64,000 nt of DNA from Clostridiales bacterium UBA3758 (GCA_002371675.1 DFGE01000022.1:204180-268179), one strand, 5' to 3'; numbered from the stretch's first letter, positions 9,246-16,991 are shown. The notes: generated by a model not told the origin, from the letters alone. Numbers and translations: made by a program.

Positions 9246-9869
9246 TCACTTCCTGTCGATCCGCATCTCGCCGCGGTTGGCTTTGCGCAGACCCACCTCG
9301 GTGCCGCGGAGGATGCGCACGAAGTTCTCGCGGTGCTTATAGAGGATGATCAGCGCGACGACCGTCAGGATCGCGGCGGCGAAGAACTGTTGCGTTGCCG
9401 CGCAGTAGGCCGGATAGGCCACGACCGTCGTCACGGTACCGACCACGATGTAGTCCGTGATGAGCACGAGCACGACCATGACCGCGAGGATGCAGAGCGC
9501 GACGCGCCAGTTGAGCATCAGGATCGTGCCGATCGTTGAGGCGAAGCCCTTCCCGCCGCGGAAGCGGAGGTAAAACGGGAAAAGATGCCCGAGGATGCAC
9601 GCGGCGCCGGCGAGCTCGCGGCAGAGCGCGAGAGAGGGAAAGAGCTTCGAACAGAGCCACACGGCAAGCGCCGCCTTCCCGATATCATGCAGGGCGACGA
9701 GGATACCGAACTTCCAGCCCAGCAGCATCATGGCGTTCGATGCGCCGGGATTGCCTGTGCCGGTCTTCTGAATATCGAAGCCCTTGGCTCTGGCGATATA
9801 GTAAGCGAGGTTTGAGCAGCCGATCAGATAGCCGATCAGTACGATCAGCAGATAACGGAAAATGTCCAT
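9246..9869 (-). CDS. plsY: Acyl-phosphate:glycerol-3-phosphate acyltransferase
   Basis: Transfers an acyl group from acyl-phosphate to glycerol-3-phosphate, the first step of phospholipid synthesis, at the inner membrane. The 207 residues contain the expected run of membrane helices and the PlsY signatures GYLIGCSNLAY, TGTGNPGASN (glycerol-phosphate loop) and FRGGKGFAST. I placed the start at 9869 because GGGAGGATCC lies just upstream; the longer open frame to 10073 is not PlsY-like. A divergent promoter pair separates it from the glycosidase gene. Confidence 0.94.
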   Translation of the reverse strand: MDIFRYLLIVLIGYLIGCSNLAYYIARAKGFDIQKTGTGNPGASNAMMLLGWKFGILVALHDIGKAALAVWLCSKLFPSLALCRELAGAACILGHLFPFYLRFRGGKGFASTIGTILMLNWRVALCILAVMVVLVLITDYIVVGTVTTVVAYPAYCAATQQFFAAAILTVVALIILYKHRENFVRILRGTEVGLRKANRGEMRIDRK

Positions 9870-9924
9870 AGCGGATCCTCCCACAGAATGCTTCAAAGCA
9901 CGGCTTGCAAATCCTTCCGGAATC

Positions 9925-9953
9925 AGTATACACCCATTTTGCAAAAAGCTCAA
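9925..9953 (-). promoter_or_regulatory. Sigma-A promoter of plsY
   Basis: On the minus strand TTGAGC (9948-9953) and TATACT (9925-9930) are 17 bases apart, about 55 bases before the plsY start. Confidence 0.6.
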
Positions 9954-9960
9954 GCAGTCT

Positions 9961-9989
9961 TTGACGCGGGAGGGGAATTGCGCTATACT
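9961..9989 (+). promoter_or_regulatory. Sigma-A promoter of the glycosidase-thiN unit
   Basis: TTGACG (9961-9966) and TATACT (9984-9989) are 17 bases apart, 30 bases before the glycosidase start and back to back with the plsY promoter. Confidence 0.75.
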
Positions 9990-10018
9990 GTGTGCAGAAA
10001 TACAGAGGAGGCGGGCAT

Positions 10019-11698
10019 ATGATCCGACGCTTGACCAAAGAAGGAGCCGCGCTGCCGCAGATCCCCTGGGCACGCTATCCCAGACCGCAGCTGCAGCGCA
10101 GGGACTGGCTCTGCCTCAACGGGAGCTGGGAGCTGGAATGCGGCGGGAAAACACAGCGGATCCTTGTCCCCTTCTGCCCGGAAAGCCTGCTCTCCGGTGT
10201 TGAGGAGCCACCCGACATTGGCGAAGAAATGACCTACCGGCGGCGCTTCGCGCTCCCGGAGGGCTGGGAGGGGCGGCATATCCTGCTGCACTTCGGCGCG
10301 GTGAGCCGCAGCGCGGCCTTGTTCGTCAACGGCCGGGAATACCTGCGGCATGAAAACGGCTATCTCCCCTTCTCCTGCGACATCAGCGAAGCGCTGCAGC
10401 CCGGTGAAAACGAGCTCCGCCTGCGTGTGAGCAACGACCTCGACCCGCGATTCGCCCTGGGCAAGCAGAGCAAAAAGCGCGGCGGGATGTGGTACACGCC
10501 CTGCTCCGGCATATGGCAGAGCGTATGGCTCGAGCCTGTCCCGCAGAGCTATGTGAAATCCCTCGCGATCCGCTGCGGGCGCGACTGGGCGGAGATCACT
10601 GCGGAAGGCGTGCAGGACGGGCTGATCCTTCTGGACGGGCGGGAGATCCCGCTGCGCGGCGGCATGGCGCATATCACGATCCCCGAGCCCGAGCTCTGGA
10701 GCCCTGAGCATCCGAAGCTCTACCGCTTCCTGCTCCGCAGCGGCGAGGACAGCGTGGAATCCTATTTTGCGCTGCGCAGCCTGACCATAGAGACGGTTGA
10801 CGGCCTGCCCCGTCTCTGCCTCAACGGTAAGCCCTATTTCTTCAACTGCCTGCTCGACCAGGGCTACTGGAGCGACGGTCTCTATACCCCCGCCGATCCG
10901 GACGCCTTCGCGCGCGACATCCTCGCTGCAAAAGCGCTTGGCTTCAACACACTGCGCAAGCACATCAAGCTCGAGCCGGAGCAGTTCTATTACGACTGTG
11001 ACCGGCTGGGGATGATCGTCTTCCAGGACATGGTGAACGCAGGCGTATACCGATTCGTGCGCGACAACGCGCTGCCGACCATCGGCTTCCAGCGGCGGCG
11101 CGACAGCAGGCTGAACCCGGACCCTGCAATGCAGAAAAACTTCCTCGCGGCGATGGACGAGACCGTGCGGCTGCTGAGAAATCACCCCAGTATCTGCCTC
11201 TGGACGATTTTCAACGAGGGCTGGGGGCAATTCCGGGCGGACGAGGCCTACGCGCGGCTGAAGGCGCTCGACCCGGAGCGCTTCATCGACAGCACCTCCG
11301 GCTGGTTCAGGCAGACGAAGAGCGACGTGGAGAGCCTGCATATCTATTTCCGGCCGCTACGCATCCCAAAGAGCGACAGGCCGGTGCTGATTTCGGAATT
11401 CGGCGGCTATGTCTGGAAGCTCCCGGAGCACAGCATAAACCTCGACAAGACCTACGGCTACCGTATCCTGAAGGATCGGGAGAGCTTCGTCCGCGCGCTG
11501 CGCGAGCTCTACGAGCAGCAGGTGCTGCCGCTGATCCCGCAGGGGCTCTGCGGGGCGATCTACACCCAGCTTACGGACGTGGAGGACGAGACCAACGGTC
11601 TGCTGACCTTCGACCGCGCCGTGCAGAAGCTCCGCCCGGAGGAGCTGGCCGATCTCTCGGAGCGGATGCAGAAGGCCATCCGCCGGGGGAAGCACTGA
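10019..11698 (+). CDS. Glycoside hydrolase family 2 protein
   Basis: A 559-residue retaining exo-glycosidase of family 2, with no signal peptide, so probably cytoplasmic. It has the usual order: jelly-roll sugar-binding domain (about 15-160), a shortened Ig-like domain (about 165-245) and a TIM-barrel catalytic domain. The acid/base is Glu400 (FNEGWG) and the nucleophile Glu460 (ISEFGG). It is short for a beta-galactosidase and closer in size to beta-glucuronidase-like members; substrate not assigned. ATG at 10019 follows GAGGAGG by 7 bases. It is co-directional with thiN, 12 bases away. Confidence 0.88.
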   Translation: MIRRLTKEGAALPQIPWARYPRPQLQRRDWLCLNGSWELECGGKTQRILVPFCPESLLSGVEEPPDIGEEMTYRRRFALPEGWEGRHILLHFGAVSRSAALFVNGREYLRHENGYLPFSCDISEALQPGENELRLRVSNDLDPRFALGKQSKKRGGMWYTPCSGIWQSVWLEPVPQSYVKSLAIRCGRDWAEITAEGVQDGLILLDGREIPLRGGMAHITIPEPELWSPEHPKLYRFLLRSGEDSVESYFALRSLTIETVDGLPRLCLNGKPYFFNCLLDQGYWSDGLYTPADPDAFARDILAAKALGFNTLRKHIKLEPEQFYYDCDRLGMIVFQDMVNAGVYRFVRDNALPTIGFQRRRDSRLNPDPAMQKNFLAAMDETVRLLRNHPSICLWTIFNEGWGQFRADEAYARLKALDPERFIDSTSGWFRQTKSDVESLHIYFRPLRIPKSDRPVLISEFGGYVWKLPEHSINLDKTYGYRILKDRESFVRALRELYEQQVLPLIPQGLCGAIYTQLTDVEDETNGLLTFDRAVQKLRPEELADLSERMQKAIRRGKH

Positions 11699-11710
11699 AA
11701 GAAGGACGCT

Positions 11711-12328
11711 ATGAAACAAAACTGTATGATCATCTCCGGCGGGGAATTCTCGCCCCTCCCCGCGCCGGATGCGGATACCTATGTGATCGCCTGCGACAAA
11801 GGCTATGCCTACGCCCGGCGCTGCGGCATCCGGCCGGATCTGCTCGTGAGCGATTTCGATTCCTATGACGGCGAGGTTGACCCGGAGATCCCCCTGCGGC
11901 GCTTTCCCTCCGAGAAAGACGACACCGACACGATCATCGCCCTGCGCGCCGCCATCGAAATGGGCTTTGCGCGCGCGGATATCTACTGCGGTCTCGGCGG
12001 GCGGCTCGACCACACACTCGCCAACCTGCAGTCCGCCGTGTTCGCACAGAAGCGCGGCGTGCAGGTGCGCATTCTGAGTCCGGATACAAGGATCTTTACC
12101 CTCACGGCGGGAAGCCTCACGCTCCCGCGGCTCGAGGGCTTCTCCCTCTCGGTCTTCGCGGCGGAGGACCGCTGTACGGGCGTCAGTATCCGCGGAGCCA
12201 AATACGAGCTTGAAAACGTGGAGCTCACGGACGCCTTCCCGCTCGGCGTGAGCAATGAGTGGAGGGAGGAGGCAGTCACGCTAAGCGTTGAAAGCGGCGT
12301 GCTGCTGATCGTCCTGTCAAAGCTGTAA
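11711..12328 (+). CDS. thiN: Thiamine diphosphokinase
   Basis: Converts thiamine to thiamine pyrophosphate using ATP. The 205-residue protein has the family motifs ACDKGYAYARR, PDLLVSDFDSYD and EKDDTDTIIALRAAIEMG, followed by the GLGGRLDHTLAN stretch that closes the active site. It ends at a strong terminator at 12335. It shares a transcript with the glycosidase gene, with no evident functional link. Confidence 0.93.
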   Translation: MKQNCMIISGGEFSPLPAPDADTYVIACDKGYAYARRCGIRPDLLVSDFDSYDGEVDPEIPLRRFPSEKDDTDTIIALRAAIEMGFARADIYCGLGGRLDHTLANLQSAVFAQKRGVQVRILSPDTRIFTLTAGSLTLPRLEGFSLSVFAAEDRCTGVSIRGAKYELENVELTDAFPLGVSNEWREEAVTLSVESGVLLIVLSKL

Positions 12329-12334
12329 AGAAAT

Positions 12335-12374
12335 AAATCGCACCGGTTTCAGTGAACGAACCGGTGCGATTTTT
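12335..12374. terminator. Terminator between thiN and prmA
   Basis: A long perfect stem (ATCGCACCGG / CCGGTGCGAT) flanked by A and T tracts serves two convergent genes. Confidence 0.9.
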
Positions 12375-12387
12375 GATTCTCTGTTCT

Positions 12388-13311
12388 TCAGGGCTTCCTG
12401 GCGACGAAGCAATGCCACTCTTCTTCCCGCCTGCGCTCGATCACAGTGAAGCCAGCCTGCTCGATGGCGGCAAGCACCTCCTGCTCGCGGCCGTCGATGA
12501 TGCCGGAGCTGATATAGACGCCGCCGCGCTTCAGAAAGGCGGGCACATGCGGCGAGAGCGCAATGATGACGTCCGAGACGATGTTGGCGAGCACGAGGTC
12601 ATAGCCTCCGCCGAGCGCGCGGCGCAGGGAGGCGTCCGCAATCAGATCCCCGGCGCGAGCCTGCAGCCGTTCGGGGCCGAGGCCGTTAAGCGCGCCGTTG
12701 GAGATCACCACATCCGGGGCCTTGGGATCAACGTCGCAGCCGAGGCAGTACCTGGCGCCGAGCACCAGTGCGCCGATACCGAGGATGCCGCTGCCGCAGC
12801 CGAGGTCGAGAACGCGGGTATCGGGCGTCACAAATCGCTCCATGGCCGCGAGGCAGAGCCGCGTCGTCGGGTGGCTGCCAGTGCCGAAGGCAAGACCCGG
12901 CTCGAGCCGCAGCGGAACGCGCCCGCCCTCCGGGATCTCCTCCCAGGACGGCACGACCACCAGCCGCTCGCCCACCTCCTGCGGCTTATAATTCTCGCGC
13001 CAGCTGTTTTCCCAGTCGCTGTCCTCCACGAAGGATACGCCGACATCGCCGTAGGCCGCGCGGATCTGCCGCAGCTGCTCTCTCCCCTCCTCGTCGTCGG
13101 TCAGATAGCATTTGATGCGGCTCAGGCCGCTGTAGCGTCTGTTCAGCTCCTCGTCCACATAGTCCCAGTACTGCCGGTTATTCTCCAGGAAGCTCAGGAA
13201 ATCGGCTTCGTTCTCGATCACAAAGCCGCTCACGCCGAATGCAGCCATCTCCTCACAGCGGCGGTCGATCTCCTCCTCGGGCGTGTTGACGGTCACTTCG
13301 ATATAACGCAT
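12388..13311 (-). CDS. prmA: Ribosomal protein L11 methyltransferase
   Basis: SAM-dependent methylase of ribosomal protein L11. The 307 residues show the N-terminal PrmA recognition domain (EEEIDRRCEEMAAFGVSGFVIE) and a Rossmann methyltransferase domain with PGLAFGTGSHPTTRLCL, VLDLGCGSGILGIGA and the catalytic-loop-like LANIVSDVI. In many Firmicutes prmA lies next to dnaJ or rsmE; here it is monocistronic with its own promoter at 13371-13399. Confidence 0.94.
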   Translation of the reverse strand: MRYIEVTVNTPEEEIDRRCEEMAAFGVSGFVIENEADFLSFLENNRQYWDYVDEELNRRYSGLSRIKCYLTDDEEGREQLRQIRAAYGDVGVSFVEDSDWENSWRENYKPQEVGERLVVVPSWEEIPEGGRVPLRLEPGLAFGTGSHPTTRLCLAAMERFVTPDTRVLDLGCGSGILGIGALVLGARYCLGCDVDPKAPDVVISNGALNGLGPERLQARAGDLIADASLRRALGGGYDLVLANIVSDVIIALSPHVPAFLKRGGVYISSGIIDGREQEVLAAIEQAGFTVIERRREEEWHCFVARKP

Positions 13312-13370
13312 GGTCTTCTCCTTCTGCGCGCAGGACGAATGTCCGTCGCGCCGCGTGATTGCACGCTGAC

Positions 13371-13399
13371 ATCATATCAAATTCCCATTTCGCTGTCCA
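13371..13399 (-). promoter_or_regulatory. Sigma-A promoter of prmA
   Basis: On the minus strand TGGACA (13394-13399) and TATGAT (13371-13376) are 17 bases apart, about 60 bases before the prmA start. Confidence 0.6.
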
Positions 13400-13468
13400 T
13401 TCTTTTCTGCACGGCGAAAACAGAGGATATGGGGCGCAAGGTTCTGACAAATTTTTATCAAAAAGAGC

Positions 13469-13497
13469 TTGACAATTGCAGGCCGCAGTGCTATATT
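13469..13497 (+). promoter_or_regulatory. Strong sigma-A promoter of the zinc-ribbon gene
   Basis: A perfect TTGACA (13469-13474) is 17 bases from TATATT (13492-13497). This is among the best promoters in the window and precedes a gene of only 78 codons. Confidence 0.75.
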
Positions 13498-13562
13498 CTG
13501 CTTGTCTGTTAAATAACAAACAATGCAAAGATAACCTTTTGGAAGGTTTGGAGGTTATACAA

Positions 13563-13799
13563 ATGATTTGCCCTTGCTGCGGACACGAAATGATGCTTGA
13601 CGGACACCGGAAGATCGATCTCTATATGTGCTATGATTGCGGCTATATCGAGGGGCGCAAGATCGAGCATCGCGCACATGCCACGAACTACAGTCGTCTG
13701 ATCGGGATGAACCTGAACGAAGCCGCCGCTTTCCTTTCGGAAGGTCTCGGCCTCGACGAAAAGGGCGTCGCCGAGTGGATGGATGAATCCGTCGCCTGA
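13563..13799 (+). CDS. Small zinc-ribbon protein
   Basis: A 78-residue protein with two CxxC-type knuckles (CPCCGHE near residue 3, CYDCGYIEG near residue 26), the pattern of a treble-clef or ribbon zinc site, followed by a helical C-terminus with LNEAAAFLSEGLGLDEKGVAEWM. The start at 13563 follows GGAGGTT with good spacing; upstream in-frame codons lie in the leader. The strong promoter and own terminator suggest a highly expressed monocistronic gene. Function unknown; nucleic-acid binding is possible. Confidence 0.8.
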   Translation: MICPCCGHEMMLDGHRKIDLYMCYDCGYIEGRKIEHRAHATNYSRLIGMNLNEAAAFLSEGLGLDEKGVAEWMDESVA

Positions 13800-13830
13800 T
13801 CCGTTTCCCAATCTTTTTTCCTTTCTATTC

Positions 13831-13863
13831 GATCCCCACGGGTTTTACTGTCCCGTGGGGATC
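13831..13863 (+). terminator. Hairpin after the zinc-ribbon gene
   Basis: A perfect stem GATCCCCACGGG / CCCGTGGGGATC with a TTTTACTGT-type loop. The T tract after it is short, so termination may be partial. Confidence 0.6.
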
Positions 13864-13955
13864 CCTGTTTACATGCACAACAGCTACGCCCCGAAGGGCG
13901 AGCAGGTTAGGGATTCGGCAGGTTTTGAGCCGCCCTTTCCCCAAGCATACTTCAC

Positions 13956-13991
13956 GAAAAAAGGTGATCCAACCAAGGATCACCCTTTTTC
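13956..13991 (-). terminator. Terminator of the DUF438 gene
   Basis: A stem GGTGATCC / GGATCACC with A/T-rich ends. On the minus strand it ends in a run of T, 50 bases after the DUF438 stop. Between this hairpin and the one at 13831 I see no gene. Confidence 0.8.
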
Positions 13992-14040
13992 ATATTGTCT
14001 GCGAGAGAAATCGCGGACTCAAAACTGCGAAGCATCATAT

Positions 14041-15060
14041 TCACGATTCGCTGCCGAAGCGCTCCTTTGCTGCCTGCATGTCCTCCACAAGCTCGACGGT
14101 GCCGAGGTATTCCCCACTGCGGCCGCGCACGGCCATATAGCGCGTAAGGATCGCGCGGCCGTTCTTCTCCGACCAGACAGGCACCACGTCCCGCCTGCCC
14201 GCGCGGAAATCCTCGAGGATCTTGCGCACCAGCGGCTCGATCTTCGGGGGATGGCAGGAGAACACCTCGCGGTCAAGCGCCATTCCGGGGCGCTTGAAGA
14301 CCTTGGGTCCCTCGTTGAAGAAGCGGTTGATGTCCGCGGCGTCCACAAAGGTGATCTCCATGGGGATCGTGTTGAGCAGCGCGATGAGCTGCTCAAGGGT
14401 CAGATGCCCGCCCGGCATCACGATCTCCCCTTCCCCGGCTTCGAGCTCGACAGGAGCAGGCTGTTCCGCCCCCTCCCAGATCTCCGCTTTGACGCCGAGG
14501 CAGTCTCCGTAATCGTGCATATCGCGTGCGATTCCGCGCCATTCCTGCTCGCTGAAGTTTACGGCGCACATCGGGAAGAGGGCGCGCTTCTCCTTATCCG
14601 CCATCCTTTCCACCCGCGCAAGCACCGCGAGCATCTCATCGCGCCATTCCCTGCCGAGCCGAATGCGGCGCAGCAGGACCTTGAAGGCGTCGCGGATCTC
14701 GTCGTCCTCCGTCCACATGAGGTCGGATGGGCCGGCGATGTGGTAGGTCACTTTCAGCAGCGGATAGAGCAGATCGCCCTTCTTGGCATAGTGCGTTGTG
14801 AAGCCGTGGATCTGCTCGAGCAGCGCCTCTGCGTCCTCTCTCCCGCCGATCAGGGGCCTCGCCCGTGCGATCAAGGCAAGGAGAGCTTCATTCTCCCGCG
14901 TAAGCGTGTGCAGCGGATGGCCGGGGATTGCCGCGAGCGCGGCCGCCAGCGCGTCCTTGTTCCGATAATCCTTCCCCGAAGATAGCGCCTTAGCCCGCTC
15001 AAGGGCTGCGCGCAGCTCCTCGGGACTCTCCCTGCCGGTCATGGTTTTATGATCGTCCAT
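14041..15060 (-). CDS. DUF438 / hemerythrin-like / PAS protein
   Basis: A 339-residue cytoplasmic sensor-type protein. The middle part (about residues 45-180) is a histidine-rich helical hemerythrin-like region (HPLHTLTRENEALL, IHGFTTHYAKKGDLLYPLLK), and the C-terminal third (about 230-335) is a PAS domain with NRFFNEGPKVFKRPG and CHPPK, typical of this family. These domains bind heme, iron or small ligands in related proteins; the ligand here is unknown. The start at 15060 follows GGATGAAAG. A terminator hairpin (15075-15109) stands directly before its ribosome binding site, downstream of a 65-codon gene. Confidence 0.85.
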   Translation of the reverse strand: MDDHKTMTGRESPEELRAALERAKALSSGKDYRNKDALAAALAAIPGHPLHTLTRENEALLALIARARPLIGGREDAEALLEQIHGFTTHYAKKGDLLYPLLKVTYHIAGPSDLMWTEDDEIRDAFKVLLRRIRLGREWRDEMLAVLARVERMADKEKRALFPMCAVNFSEQEWRGIARDMHDYGDCLGVKAEIWEGAEQPAPVELEAGEGEIVMPGGHLTLEQLIALLNTIPMEITFVDAADINRFFNEGPKVFKRPGMALDREVFSCHPPKIEPLVRKILEDFRAGRRDVVPVWSEKNGRAILTRYMAVRGRSGEYLGTVELVEDMQAAKERFGSES

Positions 15061-15074
15061 CTTTCATCCTTTCC

Positions 15075-15109
15075 ATGCAAAAACGCCCGCAGGTGCGGGC
15101 GTTTTGCAT
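15075..15109 (-). terminator. Terminator or attenuator hairpin before the DUF438 gene
   Basis: A stem of about 15 base pairs (ATGCAAAAACGCCCGC against GCGGGCGTTTTGCAT) ends in a T run on the minus strand, 14 bases upstream of the DUF438 start codon. I found no separate promoter for DUF438 between the two genes. Confidence 0.75.
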
Positions 15110-15116
15110 TGAGCTC

Positions 15117-15314
15117 TCAGGCGCCGAGCTTCCTGCGGATCGGCCGCGGGAGGAAATGCGGGCATTTGGGCATGCGCGTACCGAACAGGAGGCTGCGGAT
15201 CACGCGGCGGTGGATATACACCCAGCAGGTGAGGCCGCCCAGCAGCGCCAAAAGCAGAAGCTTGATCAGGATTTTTTTGAGGAACTTGAGGAATTTATCC
15301 ATTTTCTCTTTCAT
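15117..15314 (-). CDS. Small membrane protein, 65 residues
   Basis: A basic single-pass protein: a Lys-rich N-terminus, one hydrophobic helix (about residues 15-33, LIKLLLLALLGGLTCWVYI) and a basic tail ending in PRPIRRKLGA with a CP pair. It is real rather than chance: GGAGGCGTTCTT precedes the ATG, a 17-spaced promoter lies at 15344-15372 and a terminator follows. No family recognised. It stands first in a possible two-gene unit with the DUF438/PAS protein. Confidence 0.75.
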   Translation of the reverse strand: MKEKMDKFLKFLKKILIKLLLLALLGGLTCWVYIHRRVIRSLLFGTRMPKCPHFLPRPIRRKLGA

Positions 15315-15343
15315 AAGAACGCCTCCGTAATCTGGATGTTTTT

Positions 15344-15372
15344 ATTTTAGCACACTCCTGCGCGATGCGCAA
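15344..15372 (-). promoter_or_regulatory. Sigma-A promoter of the small membrane protein gene
   Basis: On the minus strand TTGCGC (15367-15372) is 17 bases from TAAAAT (15344-15349), which is preceded by TGC as an extended -10. Confidence 0.65.
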
Positions 15373-15424
15373 CCGCTTCCGCCGATGTTTTGGCGCCGCC
15401 TTGAGCGGGCTTTGCCCCGGGAGC

Positions 15425-15453
15425 TTGACAGCGCCGATTTTCGGGGGTACGAT
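15425..15453 (+). promoter_or_regulatory. Sigma-A promoter of the DUF4097 gene
   Basis: TTGACA (15425-15430) and TACGAT (15448-15453) are 17 bases apart, 25 bases before the start codon. Confidence 0.7.
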
Positions 15454-15478
15454 ACAGAAAAAAAGCAGGAGGCGCGAG

Positions 15479-16444
15479 ATGAAAAAAGGCAACAACATTC
15501 TGCTGGCCGCGGCGCTGACACTCATGCTGATCGGCCTGGCGCTTTTCGTCGTTGATAGGTCGAAAGATCACCGGGATCCGCTGTCCTTCGACGTGACGCC
15601 TTGCGTCCTGACGAGCGTTGACGTAGAGGATTCGTTCCGGGAGATCAGCGTCTCTGCGAATATCGAGAGCATCAGTTTCCTTCCCTCGGCTGACGGAGGA
15701 TGCCGCGTCGAGTTTCTGGAGCCGGAGAAGGTCGAGCCATCCGCCAGGGTGGTCAACGGCACGCTCACGATCGGCACGACACAGCCGGGAAATATCCTTG
15801 AGATCGTCGTAAGCAGTCTCATCGACACCCCGACGATCACGGTCTATCTGCCGGAGGACGACTACGACAATCTGAAGCTTGAGAGTGACACCGGCTCTGT
15901 GACGCTGCCGGAAGATTTTTCTTTTGGCAGCATAGAGCTTGAGAGCGACACCGGATCGATCAACTGCAGTGCATCTGCAAGACAGCACATCCGCGTGAAG
16001 AGCGACACCGGTGCCATTCGTCTCTCGGGACTGAGCGCGGGAGAGCTCGATTTGAGTACGGATACCGGCGCCGTGGAGCTCGACTCCGTGACCTGCGCAG
16101 GGCCGATCACCATCCGTGAGGACACCGGGAAGACGATGTTGAGGAACGTGAACTGCGGCAGTCTGGATTTCCACGGCTGCACCGGCCTCTTTGAGATGGA
16201 AGATCTCCTCTCGACGGGACTGATTGCCATTGAGCAGGATACGGGAGCCGTGCTCTTCGAGCGCTGTGACGCGTCGGAGCTGCGCATTAAGACGAGCACC
16301 GGCAAGGTCGTCGGCTCACTGCTGACAGAAAAGGTCTTCAACGCGAAATCCGATACCGGAAAAGTTGAGGTTCCGAATACGACGAGCGGCGGCAGCTGCA
16401 CGATCACGACCGACACCGGCAAAATCCAGGTTACGGTCGGGTGA
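15479..16444 (+). CDS. DUF4097-type beta-repeat membrane-anchored protein
   Basis: A 321-residue protein with an N-terminal membrane helix (about residues 8-25) and an exported region made of about ten repeats of roughly 20 residues, each carrying a DTG-like turn (SDTGSV, SDTGSI, SDTGAI, TDTGAV, EDTGKT, QDTGAV, STGKV, SDTGKV, TDTGKI). This is the pattern of the DUF4097 putative adhesin or bactofilin-like right-handed beta-helix. The start at 15479 follows CAGGAGG; the open frame to 15365 lies upstream of the promoter. Function unknown; a surface or envelope-stress role is likely. Confidence 0.85.
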   Translation: MKKGNNILLAAALTLMLIGLALFVVDRSKDHRDPLSFDVTPCVLTSVDVEDSFREISVSANIESISFLPSADGGCRVEFLEPEKVEPSARVVNGTLTIGTTQPGNILEIVVSSLIDTPTITVYLPEDDYDNLKLESDTGSVTLPEDFSFGSIELESDTGSINCSASARQHIRVKSDTGAIRLSGLSAGELDLSTDTGAVELDSVTCAGPITIREDTGKTMLRNVNCGSLDFHGCTGLFEMEDLLSTGLIAIEQDTGAVLFERCDASELRIKTSTGKVVGSLLTEKVFNAKSDTGKVEVPNTTSGGSCTITTDTGKIQVTVG

Positions 16445-16452
16445 GGAAGCGC

Positions 16453-16549
16453 GGTTATTCCCTCTCGCTGTATTTGAGCGAAGCGGATCATACCGCGGCG
16501 CAGCCGCGGCACCTGAAAGGGGGCTTCCTTTCGGAAGCCCCCTTTCAGG
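16453..16549 (-). repeat. Structured 97-base repeat, copy 1
   Basis: Shares its start GGTTATTCCCTC, the block TTGAGCGAAGCGGATCA and the overall hairpin plan with copy 2 at 16609. It carries a CCGCGGC/GCCGCGG hairpin (16493-16509) and a perfect 17-base-pair hairpin (16512-16549). Read on the minus strand the long hairpin has a GAAA tetraloop, which suggests function as RNA downstream of tRNA-Leu. Confidence 0.75.
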
Positions 16550-16608
16550 AGCGCCGGGACAAACCCGAGCCAAGCTCGTCTCGCATGGGGTGAGCGCGAG
16601 AGGGGATT

Positions 16609-16705
16609 GGTTATTCCCTCCCAATAATTTGAGCGAAGCGGATCACGCCGCGCCGAAGGCGCGGCACCAGAAAAGGGGCATCCTTTCGGATGCCCCCTTT
16701 TCTGG
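16609..16705 (-). repeat. Structured 97-base repeat, copy 2, joined to tRNA-Leu
   Basis: Second copy of the element, with a GCCGCGCC/GGCGCGGC hairpin (16647-16665) and a 17-base-pair hairpin with one bulge (16667-16705). On the minus strand the loops are a UUCG type and a GAAA tetraloop. Its first three minus-strand bases are the CCA end of tRNA-Leu, so tRNA and element are continuous. Between the two copies (16550-16608) lies 59 bases with a small CGAGC/GCTCG hairpin and no gene. Confidence 0.75.
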
Positions 16706-16788
16706 TGCCGGTGGTGGGACTCGAACCCACACGGTGTCGCCACCAACGGATTTTGAGTCCGTCACGTCTACCATTCCATCACACCGGC
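16703..16788 (-). tRNA. tRNA-Leu (anticodon CAA)
   Basis: The minus strand folds as an 86-base tRNA with acceptor stem GCCGGTG / CACCGGC, discriminator A and encoded CCA (16703-16705). The anticodon stem ACGGA/TCCGT holds the loop CTCAAAA, giving anticodon CAA for UUG codons. It has a long variable arm (TGGTGGCGACACC) and the T loop GGGTTCGAGTCCC, both as expected for tRNA-Leu. A promoter lies at 16799-16827. Confidence 0.95.
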
Positions 16789-16798
16789 ATGTGCATCG

Positions 16799-16827
16799 AG
16801 TATATACCAAACAGAGACGATTTTCAA
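16799..16827 (-). promoter_or_regulatory. Sigma-A promoter of tRNA-Leu
   Basis: On the minus strand TTGAAA (16822-16827) and TATACT (16799-16804) are 17 bases apart, 10 bases before the tRNA 5' end. From 16828 to 16962 I see no gene. Confidence 0.7.
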
Positions 16828-16962
16828 GAACAAAATCATCTGCAGTTAGGGACGATTCATATATCTCCCCCACGACACCCTTCAACGAGCTTCGTTTAGG
16901 CTGCCGATTCTCTCTGCGGCGTAATATAGTGTTATTTTCGCTTAAACAGCGCATTTGTCCAG

Positions 16963-16991
16963 TAGACAAAGTCAGAAAGCTCTGATATACT
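16963..16991 (+). promoter_or_regulatory. Sigma-A promoter of the DegV gene
   Basis: TAGACA (16963-16968) and TATACT (16986-16991) are 17 bases apart, 45 bases before the start. Confidence 0.65.

Noticed and set aside
12352..13512. 386-codon plus-strand frame over prmA
   Set aside because: It is antisense to a complete, well-conserved prmA gene and begins inside a terminator hairpin.
13864..13955. Possible small RNA between the two hairpins after the zinc-ribbon gene
   Set aside because: Only a short CGCCC/GGGCG pair is seen; no promoter or recognised RNA fold.
15862..16746. Minus-strand 294-codon frame over the repeats and tRNA-Leu
   Set aside because: It translates tRNA and hairpin sequence; such frames arise where structured repeats adjoin tRNA genes and are not proteins.
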